This document shows positions 1 through 4,971 of a DNA stretch of 6,219 bases, piece by piece (the first letter of the stretch is position 1; every line of letters begins with the position of its first letter). This stretch comes from Alphaproteobacteria bacterium. Lineage in GTDB: Bacteria > Pseudomonadota > Alphaproteobacteria > Sphingomonadales > Sphingomonadaceae. The stretch is from positions 1-6,219 of the forward strand of contig JAQGLH010000273.1 in the NCBI GenBank assembly GCA_028293005.1, read 5' to 3'. A model generated the notes under the pieces. That model saw nothing but the letters and a program-made list of their open reading frames with translations. It was not told the DNA's origin and searched no databases. A program made the translations under genes and the position numbers.

Positions 1-34
1 GGGGTCGCTGGGCGGAAGCGATCGAGCCGGAAGC

Positions 35-60
35 GGAACAAGCCGCGAGCGGCGGTGGTT
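35..60 (+). promoter_or_regulatory. Candidate EcfG-type (general stress) promoter upstream of the OmpA lipoprotein gene
   Basis: GGAAC lies at 35-39 and GGTT at 57-60, separated by 17 bases. The known EcfG consensus in alphaproteobacteria is GGAAC, 16-17 bases, CGTT, so the -35 half is perfect and the -10 half has one mismatch. The predicted start of transcription near 67 would leave a leader of about 25 bases before the ATG at 93. Short motifs like this arise by chance, so this is a suggestion only. Confidence 0.25.
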
Positions 61-92
61 GGGACCGAACCATCATCAATGGAAGGAAGAGT

Positions 93-770
93 ATGTTTGC
101 GTCCAAGCGTATCACGGCCGTTATCGGAGCATCGGCGCTCATCGCCGCCACTGCGGCCTGCGTCACCGATCCCACCACCGGCGAGCGCCACGTCTCCAAG
201 GCCGCGATCGGCGCCGGACTGGGAGTCGTCGGCGGCTATCTCGCCGGCGATCTGGTCGGCGGCAAGCGCGACCGCACCGAGAAGATCGTCGGTGCTGGCA
301 TCGGCGCGGTCGCGGGCGGAGCGATCGGGGCGTATATGGACAAGCAGGAGCGTGAGCTTCGCGAACGGACCGCAGGCAGCGGCATCGACGTGACGCGTCA
401 GGGCGATCAGCTCGTGCTCAACATGCCGGCAGGCGTCACCTTCGACACCAACAGCTATGCCATCCAGCCGCAGTTCAGATCGACGCTCGACCAGGTCGCA
501 CAGACGCTCGCGGCTTATCCGTCGACCTATATCGACGTGTACGGGCACACCGATTCGACCGGCGGCGACGCGATCAACATCCCGCTCTCGCGCAATCGCG
601 CGCAGTCGGTCGCCGGTTATCTCACGGCACGCGGCGTCAGCACCGCCCGGATCGGAGCGCAGGGGTTCGGCTCGAGCCAGCCGCTCGCCGACAACAGCAG
701 CGAAGCTGGCAAGCAGGCGAACCGCCGCGTCGAGATCAGAGTGGTCCCGGTCGAAGACACCAGAGTCTAG
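93..770 (+). CDS. OmpA-family lipoprotein with glycine-zipper segment
   Basis: Predicted outer-membrane lipoprotein of 225 residues that anchors the envelope to peptidoglycan. Residues 1-22 form a lipoprotein signal (K5, R6, a hydrophobic run, then AATAAC) with the lipidated cysteine at C23; the residue at -3 is Thr rather than the usual Leu, so the lipobox is acceptable but not ideal. Residues 38-80 are a glycine-rich zipper in two blocks (AAIGAGLGVVGGYLAG and VGAGIGAVAGGAIGAY). Residues 108-219 are the OmpA C-terminal domain, with GHTDSTG at 151-157, LSRNRAQSV at 165-173 and NRRVEI at 210-215. D154 and R169 match the Asp and Arg that hold diaminopimelate in this family. The start is set by a strong GGAAGGA at 81-87. 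The frame is open back to the window edge but has no earlier start codon. The layout resembles YiaD/YfiB-type proteins; I would not assign a specific symbol. Confidence 0.93.
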   Translation: MFASKRITAVIGASALIAATAACVTDPTTGERHVSKAAIGAGLGVVGGYLAGDLVGGKRDRTEKIVGAGIGAVAGGAIGAYMDKQERELRERTAGSGIDVTRQGDQLVLNMPAGVTFDTNSYAIQPQFRSTLDQVAQTLAAYPSTYIDVYGHTDSTGGDAINIPLSRNRAQSVAGYLTARGVSTARIGAQGFGSSQPLADNSSEAGKQANRRVEIRVVPVEDTRV

Positions 771-824
771 CGTTCACGAAGGGATGGGGTGGGTGAGCGA
801 AGCGAGCTTTGGGAGAGGCAATAC

Positions 825-843
825 CGCCGGCATCGAACCGGCG
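825..843. terminator. Small hairpin between the convergent OmpA and tadA genes
   Basis: CGCCGG (825-830) and CCGGCG (838-843) form a perfect 6-bp stem with a 7-base loop in the 89-bp gap between two converging stop codons. There is no T-run on either side, so it is at best a weak or factor-assisted terminator that could serve both directions. Confidence 0.3.
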
Positions 844-859
844 CTTCCGCTCCCCACCC

Positions 860-1336
860 TTATTCCCCTCCGTTGAGCGGGCGGGAACGCCGTTCCCTGA
901 AAAACTCGCGCAGCAGCGCCGCGGCTTGCTCCTCGCCGATCCCGGCATAGACTTCGGGCGCATGGTGGCAGCTCGGCTGGCCGAACAGGCGCGGGCCGTG
1001 CAGCACCGCGCCGCCCTTGGGGTCAGGGGCCGCGAAATAGAGGCGCGCGATTCGGGCCAGCGCGATCGCGCCCGCGCACATCGCGCACGGCTCGAGCGTC
1101 ACCCACAGATCGCATTCGTCGAGCCGCGCGGATCGGAGCAGCCGCCCGGCCTCGCGCAGCACCACGATCTCGGCATGCGCGGTCGGATCGAAAGCGCTGC
1201 GCATCGCATTGCCGCTCGTCGCGATCACCTCGCCGCGCCGCGTGACCACCGCGCCGACCGGGACTTCGTCCAGGCGCGCCGCACCGCGAGCTTCGTCGAG
1301 CGCAATCCTCATCGGGTCGGGAAGCGGGAAGGCCAT
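860..1336 (-). CDS. tadA: tRNA-specific adenosine deaminase TadA
   Basis: Converts adenosine 34 to inosine in the anticodon of tRNA-Arg(ACG), which lets that tRNA read CGU, CGC and CGA. This is a zinc enzyme of the cytidine-deaminase fold, acting in the cytoplasm and usually essential. With the ATG at 1336 the protein has 158 residues, normal for TadA. The zinc and catalytic motifs are complete: TAHAE at 52-56 (H54 binds zinc, E56 shuttles the proton) and EPCAMCAGA at 82-90 (C84 and C87 bind zinc). EVPVGAV at 24-30 and the conserved N43 are also present. A TTG two codons upstream (1342) and an ATG at codon 9 (1312) are alternative starts; none has a clear Shine-Dalgarno sequence. It converges with the OmpA gene and shares its strand with the small membrane operon upstream, from which it is separated by 90 bases containing a tandem repeat. 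Confidence 0.93.
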   Translation of the reverse strand: MAFPLPDPMRIALDEARGAARLDEVPVGAVVTRRGEVIATSGNAMRSAFDPTAHAEIVVLREAGRLLRSARLDECDLWVTLEPCAMCAGAIALARIARLYFAAPDPKGGAVLHGPRLFGQPSCHHAPEVYAGIGEEQAAALLREFFRERRSRPLNGGE

Positions 1337-1358
1337 TATCAAGACTAGGCCGCGGCGG

Positions 1359-1403
1359 AGCGCGAGGCCAGTGCGCGAAGCGCGAGGCCAGTGCGCGAAG
1401 CGC
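1359..1403. repeat. 20-bp tandem repeat, about 2.25 copies
   Basis: Positions 1361-1380 and 1381-1400 are identical (unit CGCGAGGCCAGTGCGCGAAG). The two bases before the first copy (AG) and three bases after the second (CGC) continue the period, giving about 45 bases in phase. It lies in the gap between the YqaE-type gene and tadA, immediately upstream of the tadA start, and is not part of any coding frame I accept. Confidence 0.85.
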
Positions 1404-1426
1404 TGCGGCGGCGACCGCGGTCTGGT

Positions 1427-1612
1427 CTAGGCCGAATCGGCCGCGCCGCGGCGGCGCTTGGCGATCAGCACGACGAACGCGAAGACCACGCCAGGGACGA
1501 AGCCGAGGCAGGTCAGCGCCAGATCGATCCAGAAATTGCGCGACACGCCTTCATCGAGGAAAAGCGCGAGAGGCGGCAGGAGAAGAGCCGCGATGATAAG
1601 CGTGATCGGCAT
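1427..1612 (-). CDS. YqaE/Pmp3-family small membrane protein
   Basis: A 61-residue protein with two membrane segments (about 3-19 and 29-50) and a basic tail (KRRR at 52-55). The family pattern is visible: LLLPPLALFLDEG at 10-22, then FWIDLALTCLGFVPGVVFA at 27-45, matching the LPP...F...G and N/D-L-x-LT-x-x-G-x-x-PG layout of Pmp3/YqaE proteins. These proteins are linked to membrane potential and stress tolerance in yeast and plants (Pmp3) and are induced by stress in many bacteria; the molecular activity is not settled. A strong GAGGAGGG lies 5 bases or so before the ATG at 1612. The upstream gene on the same strand ends 21 bases earlier, so the two are almost surely one transcript. Confidence 0.88.
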   Translation of the reverse strand: MPITLIIAALLLPPLALFLDEGVSRNFWIDLALTCLGFVPGVVFAFVVLIAKRRRGAADSA

Positions 1613-1633
1613 CGCGGCCCTCCTCTCCGGTCC

Positions 1634-1909
1634 TTATTGGTTCCCGTTGTCCTTGACGCCGACCACCGGCACGTCGATCGTGGTCTTCTCAGTCTGCACC
1701 TTTGGGACATCGACCGTGGTCGGAGTCGTGCCGACGACCACTTCCTTGGACTGGGCGTCGAACGCCGGGAGCTGCCCGCCTTCCGCGCTCACCTTCACGT
1801 CGGGGAGCGCTCCTTCGCGGGTCTGGTCGACGGACCAGAAGCCGGAAGCGAACAGGACGATGACGATTAGAACGATGACGGCCAGAACGGCCAGGACCTT
1901 ACGGGACAT
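1634..1909 (-). CDS. Single-pass membrane protein of unknown function
   Basis: I do not recognise a named family. The 91-residue protein begins with a short basic N-terminus (MSRK), a strongly hydrophobic helix at about 5-24, and then a soluble tail of some 65 residues that would face the periplasm. The tail has a loose internal repeat: TTVDVPKV at 64-71 and TTIDVPVV at 76-83, with VVVG at 57-60, suggesting short beta strands. The ATG at 1909 is chosen because GGAGG sits just upstream (1917-1921) with AT-rich spacing; a GTG eight codons earlier (1933) has no such site. It is followed 21 bases later by the YqaE-type gene, so a shared envelope or stress role is likely by context only. Confidence 0.8.
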   Translation of the reverse strand: MSRKVLAVLAVIVLIVIVLFASGFWSVDQTREGALPDVKVSAEGGQLPAFDAQSKEVVVGTTPTTVDVPKVQTEKTTIDVPVVGVKDNGNQ

Positions 1910-1951
1910 AAAAATTCCTCCACTGCGAGCCACTGGGGCTCAGGGCGAAAC

Positions 1952-1976
1952 AACGCGGCTTGCGCCAATCGGTTGC
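1952..1976 (-). promoter_or_regulatory. Candidate EcfG-type promoter for the small membrane operon
   Basis: On the minus strand GCAAC (1976-1972) is followed after 16 bases by CGTT (1955-1952). The known general-stress consensus is GGAAC, 16-17 bases, CGTT, so one base differs. Transcription would start about 36 bases before the ATG at 1909. YqaE-type proteins are commonly stress-induced, which fits, but the match is imperfect. Confidence 0.3.
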
Positions 1977-2054
1977 ACTCCCGCAACGACTTTGGGAGCT
2001 AACCCTGCTTTACGAGCGCCGCGCACGGCCGATCACCGGCACGTCTCGCCCATT

Positions 2055-2098
2055 GCGCAGGCGAAACGGTTGACGTCGCGCACGCGAAACGGTTGACG
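2055..2098 (+). repeat. Imperfect 21-bp direct repeat carrying two TTGACG elements
   Basis: Positions 2055-2075 and 2078-2098 match at 20 of 21 bases (only 2060 G versus 2083 C differs), separated by TC. The shared core is GCGAAACGGTTGACG. Each copy ends in TTGACG, a good -35 hexamer, so the repeat looks like a duplicated promoter element or a tandem activator site directly upstream of rpmB. The 23-bp period is just over two helical turns. Confidence 0.75.
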
Positions 2099-2121
2099 AG
2101 AGCGGCGCTTGCGGCTATCCG
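2093..2121 (+). promoter_or_regulatory. Probable housekeeping-sigma promoter of rpmB
   Basis: TTGACG (2093-2098) is followed after 17 bases by TATCCG (2116-2121). The -35 differs from TTGACA by one base; the -10 keeps the TAT core. Transcription would start near 2128, about 40 bases before the rpmB ATG. The second copy of a direct repeat supplies the -35. Confidence 0.45.
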
Positions 2122-2123
2122 CG

Positions 2124-2149
2124 CCCCCTTTCAGGGGGAAGCTTTCCCC
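2124..2149 (+). promoter_or_regulatory. Overlapping, mutually exclusive hairpins in the rpmB leader
   Basis: CCCCC (2124-2128) can pair with GGGGG (2134-2138). Alternatively GGGGAA (2135-2140) can pair with TTCCCC (2144-2149) around a 3-base loop. The G-run is shared, so only one can form. The predicted transcript start falls near 2128, so the second hairpin may lie at the very 5' end of the message and protect it, while the first may be only partly transcribed. Function is inference. Confidence 0.3.
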
Positions 2150-2167
2150 AATCCAGGAAGAGATAAG

Positions 2168-2464
2168 ATGTCGCGTATTTGCGAGCTGACCGGAAAGGGC
2201 CGGCTGGTGGGAAACAACGTATCCCACGCCAACAACAAGACCAAACGCACCTATCTGCCGAATCTGCAGAATGTGACGCTGATCTCCGACGCGCTCGGCC
2301 GTAGCATCAAGCTGCGCGTGTCGACCAACGGCCTGCGCTCGGTCGAGCATGTCGGCGGCCTCGACAATTGGCTGCGCAAGACAGCCGACGAGAAACTGAG
2401 CCTCAATGCGCGCCGTCTGAAGCGCGAGATCGCGAAGAAGGAAGTCGAGACGGCTTCGGCCTGA
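2168..2464 (+). CDS. rpmB: 50S ribosomal protein L28
   Basis: A large-subunit ribosomal protein (bL28) of 98 residues, the usual length for alphaproteobacteria. It begins [20 protein letters not shown] (1-20) and continues with [13 protein letters not shown] at 22-34; this start and the basic, Asn-rich stretch are diagnostic. A second conserved block, [17 protein letters not shown], covers 44-60. Only one cysteine (C5) is present, so this is the form without a zinc site. The ATG at 2168 follows AGGAAGAG; an in-frame TTG at 2093 would add 25 residues unlike any L28 and overlaps the promoter. In E. coli rpmB and rpmG form one operon; here rpmG lies about 1.1 kb away on the opposite strand. Confidence 0.97.
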   Translation: MSRICELTGKGRLVGNNVSHANNKTKRTYLPNLQNVTLISDALGRSIKLRVSTNGLRSVEHVGGLDNWLRKTADEKLSLNARRLKREIAKKEVETASA

Positions 2465-2474
2465 TCGCGCGATA

Positions 2475-2493
2475 GCCGGCCTTGAAGGCCGGC
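2475..2493. terminator. Terminator hairpin after rpmB
   Basis: GCCGGCCT (2475-2482) and AGGCCGGC (2486-2493) form a perfect 8-bp stem with a TGA loop, starting 11 bases after the rpmB stop. It is followed by TTCGCCCTTTCCC, a pyrimidine-rich but interrupted tract rather than a clean T-run. It lies between two convergent genes and could work in both directions. Confidence 0.65.
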
Positions 2494-2512
2494 TTCGCCC
2501 TTTCCCCCGCGA

Positions 2513-3529
2513 CTATTCGTTCAGCACGAATTTGAGCAGCAACGTCCGCTGGAGCGGACTGAAATTGTCGTCGGATGCAATCCAGACGATCGTCCGGCCG
2601 TGCTCGCGGGTCAGGCTCAGCGCCTCCATATTGTCGACCGTCACCGGCGGCTGGAAGTCGGCGATCACGGCGCCGGCAATGACCCCAGCCTCGCCTGGTT
2701 GGGGCAGGCTCGCCAGGACCAATTTGGCCGACATGCCGTCGAGCAAGGTGAAGCGGCGGTTGAGGAGCAGCAGCCGTCCATCGGGCAGCACGGCGGCATC
2801 GGTCAGCCGATAGCCCGCGGGCGCGCGGTAGCCGAGACTATGCCACTCCGTGCCGCGCAACGCGGGATCGCCGTCGAACAGCAGAACCTCGCTGGTCCCG
2901 TCGCTGCGCCTCGCGGCTTCCGAGAGCACGAGAAAGCGCCCGTCCTGCAACCGCACGAGCCCTTCGGCGCCGCTGTTGTTCGGCCACTTGCGCATCGCCG
3001 CTGGCGCCTGATGGGCATCGCTGCGCCAGCTCGGGATGGCATAGCGCCAGATCGCGCCGCGCCACTCCAAGCCGATCCAGGCGTGACCGCCGGAGAGCGC
3101 CATCGATTCAGTATCGCGGTCGCGCTTGCGCACCGGCGGGCGCAGTCCGACCGGCAAAGGATCGATCCTGCCCCGCACTTCGAAAATGCCTTTGGCCGGC
3201 ATGCCGGGGGGGAGCGCAAAGCGAATCAACGCTCCGGCATCGCTCAGCGCCGTCACATCGCGGCCATCGACATGAAGCGCCGAGATGCCACCGAAACCAA
3301 GATTGGGGCTGTCGAGCGACCAGCCGTGCAAGAAGGTGAGCGCGCCGAGCCTCGTGCGCGCGGGATCATCGCTGTCGAGGCCGACCGGCTTGAAGATGAT
3401 CGTCGCGGGCCCATCGGTGCGCGACGGGGCGAGCAGCGCGTGGGGCGCGAACGGGCCGACGAAGAACAGCGCCGCCACCAGGATCAGGATGCGCAGCGCC
3501 GCCAGCGGCCGGGGAAAGGCCACGTTCAA
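2513..3529 (-). CDS. Exported esterase-like activity of phytase family protein
   Basis: Predicted periplasmic or membrane-tethered beta-propeller of about 338 residues. Residues 9-33 form a hydrophobic export signal or anchor (LAALRILILVAALFFVG). The rest matches the phytase/esterase-like domain pattern (PF13449 type, by recall): GGISALHVDG at 80-89, DTESMAL at 139-145, NNSGAEGLVRL at 184-193, DNMEALSL at 299-306, and a C-terminal IASDDNFSPLQRTLLLKF at 318-334. The acidic ESM/AEG/MEA motifs recur as expected in propeller blades. The true substrate of this family is not established; the name is historical. The start is uncertain: TTG at 3529 and GTG at 3523 are the first possibilities after the rpmG stop and neither has a clear Shine-Dalgarno site. 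It lies 60 bases after rpmG in the same direction and may share its transcript. Confidence 0.82.
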   Translation of the reverse strand: MNVAFPRPLAALRILILVAALFFVGPFAPHALLAPSRTDGPATIIFKPVGLDSDDPARTRLGALTFLHGWSLDSPNLGFGGISALHVDGRDVTALSDAGALIRFALPPGMPAKGIFEVRGRIDPLPVGLRPPVRKRDRDTESMALSGGHAWIGLEWRGAIWRYAIPSWRSDAHQAPAAMRKWPNNSGAEGLVRLQDGRFLVLSEAARRSDGTSEVLLFDGDPALRGTEWHSLGYRAPAGYRLTDAAVLPDGRLLLLNRRFTLLDGMSAKLVLASLPQPGEAGVIAGAVIADFQPPVTVDNMEALSLTREHGRTIVWIASDDNFSPLQRTLLLKFVLNE

Positions 3530-3589
3530 GCGCGTGAAGAACGAGGGCCGCGCCGGCGTGAGCGGAGCGCGGAGGGCATCGTCCGCTGC

Positions 3590-3757
3590 TTATTTGATCT
3601 TGGCTTCCCGGAACTCGACGTGCTTGCGCGCGACCGGGTCGTATTTGCGGAAGGTCATCTTCTCGGTGATGTTCCGCGGATTTTTCTTGGTGACGTAGTA
3701 GAAACCCGTATCGGCCGAACTGACGAGCTTGATCTTGACGGTTGCTGGCTTGGCCAT
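3590..3757 (-). CDS. rpmG: 50S ribosomal protein L33
   Basis: A 55-residue large-subunit ribosomal protein (bL33) with the standard proteobacterial length and sequence: [20 protein letters not shown] at 1-20, YVTKKNPRN at 21-29 and [14 protein letters not shown] at 34-47. It has no cysteine, so it is the C-minus form that does not bind zinc. The ATG at 3757 is preceded by AAGAGG with 5-base spacing; a longer frame back to 3850 runs through the leader terminator and is not real. Unusually, an intrinsic terminator ends only 26 bases upstream of the start codon. The esterase-like gene follows 60 bases downstream in the same direction. Confidence 0.97.
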   Translation of the reverse strand: MAKPATVKIKLVSSADTGFYYVTKKNPRNITEKMTFRKYDPVARKHVEFREAKIK

Positions 3758-3783
3758 GACAGCCTCTTGAATAAGGATGAATG

Positions 3784-3811
3784 AAAAAAGAGCGGCGTTG
3801 CCGCCGCCGCT
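3784..3811 (-). terminator. Intrinsic terminator in the rpmG leader (candidate attenuator)
   Basis: On the minus strand AGCGGCG (3811-3805), a 7-base loop GCGGCAA and CGCCGCT (3797-3791) form a perfect GC-rich 7-bp stem, followed at once by CTTTTTT (3790-3784). This is the clearest intrinsic terminator in the window, yet it lies upstream of rpmG in the same direction, and no minus-strand gene precedes it within the window. It may attenuate rpmG, end a short leader RNA, or block antisense transcription from the divergent genes. Confidence 0.7.
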
Positions 3812-3844
3812 ATCGGTCGTGCCTCTGCCTCCTTCCTCTGCGGC

Positions 3845-3850
3845 TGTCAA
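3845..3850 (-). promoter_or_regulatory. Perfect TTGACA -35 hexamer upstream of rpmG
   Basis: The minus strand reads TTGACA at 3850-3845, about 90 bases before the rpmG ATG. At 16-18 bases downstream I see only GC-rich sequence around CAGAGG, not a good -10 box, so the promoter assignment is tentative. If used, transcription would start just ahead of the leader terminator. Confidence 0.3.
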
Positions 3851-3916
3851 GGTGAGAGCGGGATTGGGCCAGCGCTGGACCGGGGCTCGATACGCCTGCG
3901 CGCGGCTGATCGGCGT

Positions 3917-3931
3917 TTAACCCGTTGGTAA
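3917..3931 (+). promoter_or_regulatory. CtrA-like box upstream of the helical-protein gene
   Basis: TTAA (3917-3920), 7 bases, GTAA (3928-3931) differs by one base from the full CtrA site TTAA-N7-TTAA, and is followed by CCAT as in many CtrA half sites (TTAACCAT). The stretch is also a near dyad (TTAACC/GGTAA). It lies 45 bases before the ATG at 3976 in an otherwise GC-rich region. CtrA is the master cell-cycle and motility regulator of alphaproteobacteria. Confidence 0.3.
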
Positions 3932-3975
3932 CCATGTGCGCGCATCCTCCATCGATCGATATGGGGAGTAGGGGA

Positions 3976-4311
3976 ATGCGCGAGGAACTTGACGCGATGA
4001 TGCTGGTCCGGGCGCAGCTCGGCGAGCGGCTGGCGAGCCTCGAGCAACTTTCGGGCAGAGCCCGTGAACGCGACTTCGCCGCATCGATCATCGGCATTCG
4101 CACCCTCGCGGCCGCTTACGGCCTGTTGCCGACGGTCCGCCTTGCCGAAGCGCTGGAGCGCGCAATGGCGCAGGACAAGAAATGGTGCCGGGCGAGCTGT
4201 TCCACCGCGCTCTACCTCGACCGCCTCCACGATGCCATCGACTGCAGCCGCAGCGACGAGCAGGCCAGCGAAGCAATCATCGCGTCGGTTTCGGTGCGGC
4301 TCAACGGCTGA
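3976..4311 (+). CDS. Small helical protein of unknown function, HPt-like pattern without the histidine
   Basis: A 111-residue, almost wholly alpha-helical, soluble protein that I cannot place in a named family. The pattern ASIIGIRTLAAAYGL (36-50) followed by RLAEALERAM (55-64) resembles the HxLKG...G(A/L)...L...LE core of histidine phosphotransfer (HPt) domains, with A36 where the phosphorylated His would be; this is inference from spacing only. Three cysteines (C71, C75, C90) lie in the C-terminal half. The start at 3976 is chosen because GGAG and AGGGG (3966-3974) precede it directly; in-frame ATGs at 3961 and 3934 and a TTG at 3925 lack a comparable site and overlap the CtrA-like box region. 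The transporter gene begins 2 bases after its stop, so the two are translationally coupled. Confidence 0.78.
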   Translation: MREELDAMMLVRAQLGERLASLEQLSGRARERDFAASIIGIRTLAAAYGLLPTVRLAEALERAMAQDKKWCRASCSTALYLDRLHDAIDCSRSDEQASEAIIASVSVRLNG

Positions 4312-4313
4312 CG

Positions 4314-4880
4314 GTGGAACCGCTCCTCACGACTTTCATTGCCGCCGCGTTTGGCGAATTCGGCGACAAGACGCAGCTGCTCGTGGTGGCGCTGGCGCTG
4401 CGCTACGGGCGCCCCGCCTCGATTCTCGCCGGTGTCGCGCTCGCGGCACTCGCGAATAGCCTGATCGCGGCGGCGGGCGGCATCCTTATCCATGACATGA
4501 TCACCCTCCGCGCGGTTTCGCTGCTCGTCGCGCTCGGCTTGCTGTTCGCCGGGGGCAGCGGCCTGATCTCGCTTCGCCCGCGTGTGAGCGTCACCGGCTG
4601 GAGGACGCCGGCGTTCGTTACCGCCGCCGGCAGTTTCTTCGTTGCTGAATTCGGCGACAGGACACAGTTCCTGACCGGCGCCCTTGCCGCGCAATATGAT
4701 TCGCTTGCGCTCGCGGCGCTCGGCGCCACCGCGGGAATTGTCGCCGCCAACGCCCCCGCCGCCTTGCTCGGGCCGCGGTTGGGCGAGTTGCTGCCGCTGA
4801 CCGCCATCCGGATCGTGGTCGCCTGCCTGTTTCTGCTGGTTGGGTTCATTGTCGCGGTCAACGCGCTACGCCTGACCTAA
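4314..4880 (+). CDS. TMEM165/GDT1-family cation transporter (UPF0016)
   Basis: Inner-membrane transporter of 188 residues built from two homologous halves of three helices each. The two family signatures are intact: E15-F-G-D18-K-T20 in the first half and E112-F-G-D115-R-T117 in the second, the acidic residues that bind the transported divalent cation. Characterised bacterial members (MneA of Vibrio, Mnx of Synechocystis) move manganese out of the cytoplasm, and eukaryotic Gdt1/TMEM165 handles Ca2+, Mn2+ and H+; manganese export is therefore the best guess here. Translation starts at GTG 4314, two bases after the preceding TGA, with no good Shine-Dalgarno site of its own, so it probably depends on coupling. 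Upstream in-frame codons (from 4182) overlap the previous gene in another frame and are excluded. Confidence 0.9.
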   Translation: MEPLLTTFIAAAFGEFGDKTQLLVVALALRYGRPASILAGVALAALANSLIAAAGGILIHDMITLRAVSLLVALGLLFAGGSGLISLRPRVSVTGWRTPAFVTAAGSFFVAEFGDRTQFLTGALAAQYDSLALAALGATAGIVAANAPAALLGPRLGELLPLTAIRIVVACLFLLVGFIVAVNALRLT

Positions 4881-4971
4881 ACAGTGGAACCGAGCGCGAA
4901 TGAGCTCCGCATGGTTTGACTGATCTACGGGGTCGATCACCGAAAGCTGAAATTCTCCCGGCACCCTTTGG

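Noticed and set aside
1391..2096. Two plus-strand frames antisense to the small membrane operon
   Set aside because: They overlap genes with good ribosome sites and clear membrane or family features, and their own compositions are those of shadow frames.
3530..3589. Possible rpmG/esterase stop-codon read-through fusion, since both lie in one frame with no stop between
   Set aside because: Sixty bases without a stop is unremarkable at this GC content, and no read-through signal is visible.
2600..3784. A 394-codon plus-strand open frame antisense to the esterase-like gene and rpmG
   Set aside because: It is low-complexity (rich in R, A, G, E, H), resembles no family, and mirrors two well-supported minus-strand genes; long antisense frames are expected at this GC content.
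3869..3878. 10-bp palindrome CCAGCGCTGG as a regulator site
   Set aside because: A single short GC palindrome without a partner copy or known match is expected by chance.
4316..4340. GGAAC-N16-CATT as an EcfG promoter
   Set aside because: It lies inside the first codons of the transporter gene, could not drive that gene from its own start, and the -10 is imperfect.
4212..4861. Minus-strand frames of 152-160 codons across the transporter gene
   Set aside because: The opposite strand encodes two exact E-F-G-D-[KR]-T signatures; the antisense frames show no recognisable domain.
4886..4911. GGAAC upstream of dps as an EcfG promoter
   Set aside because: At 16-17 bases the -10 candidates are CCGC and CGCA, at least two mismatches from CGTT.
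4921..4939. Dyad TGATC-N9-GATCA upstream of dps as an operator
   Set aside because: Five-base arms are short, the site matches no regulator I know, and no promoter could be fixed around it.
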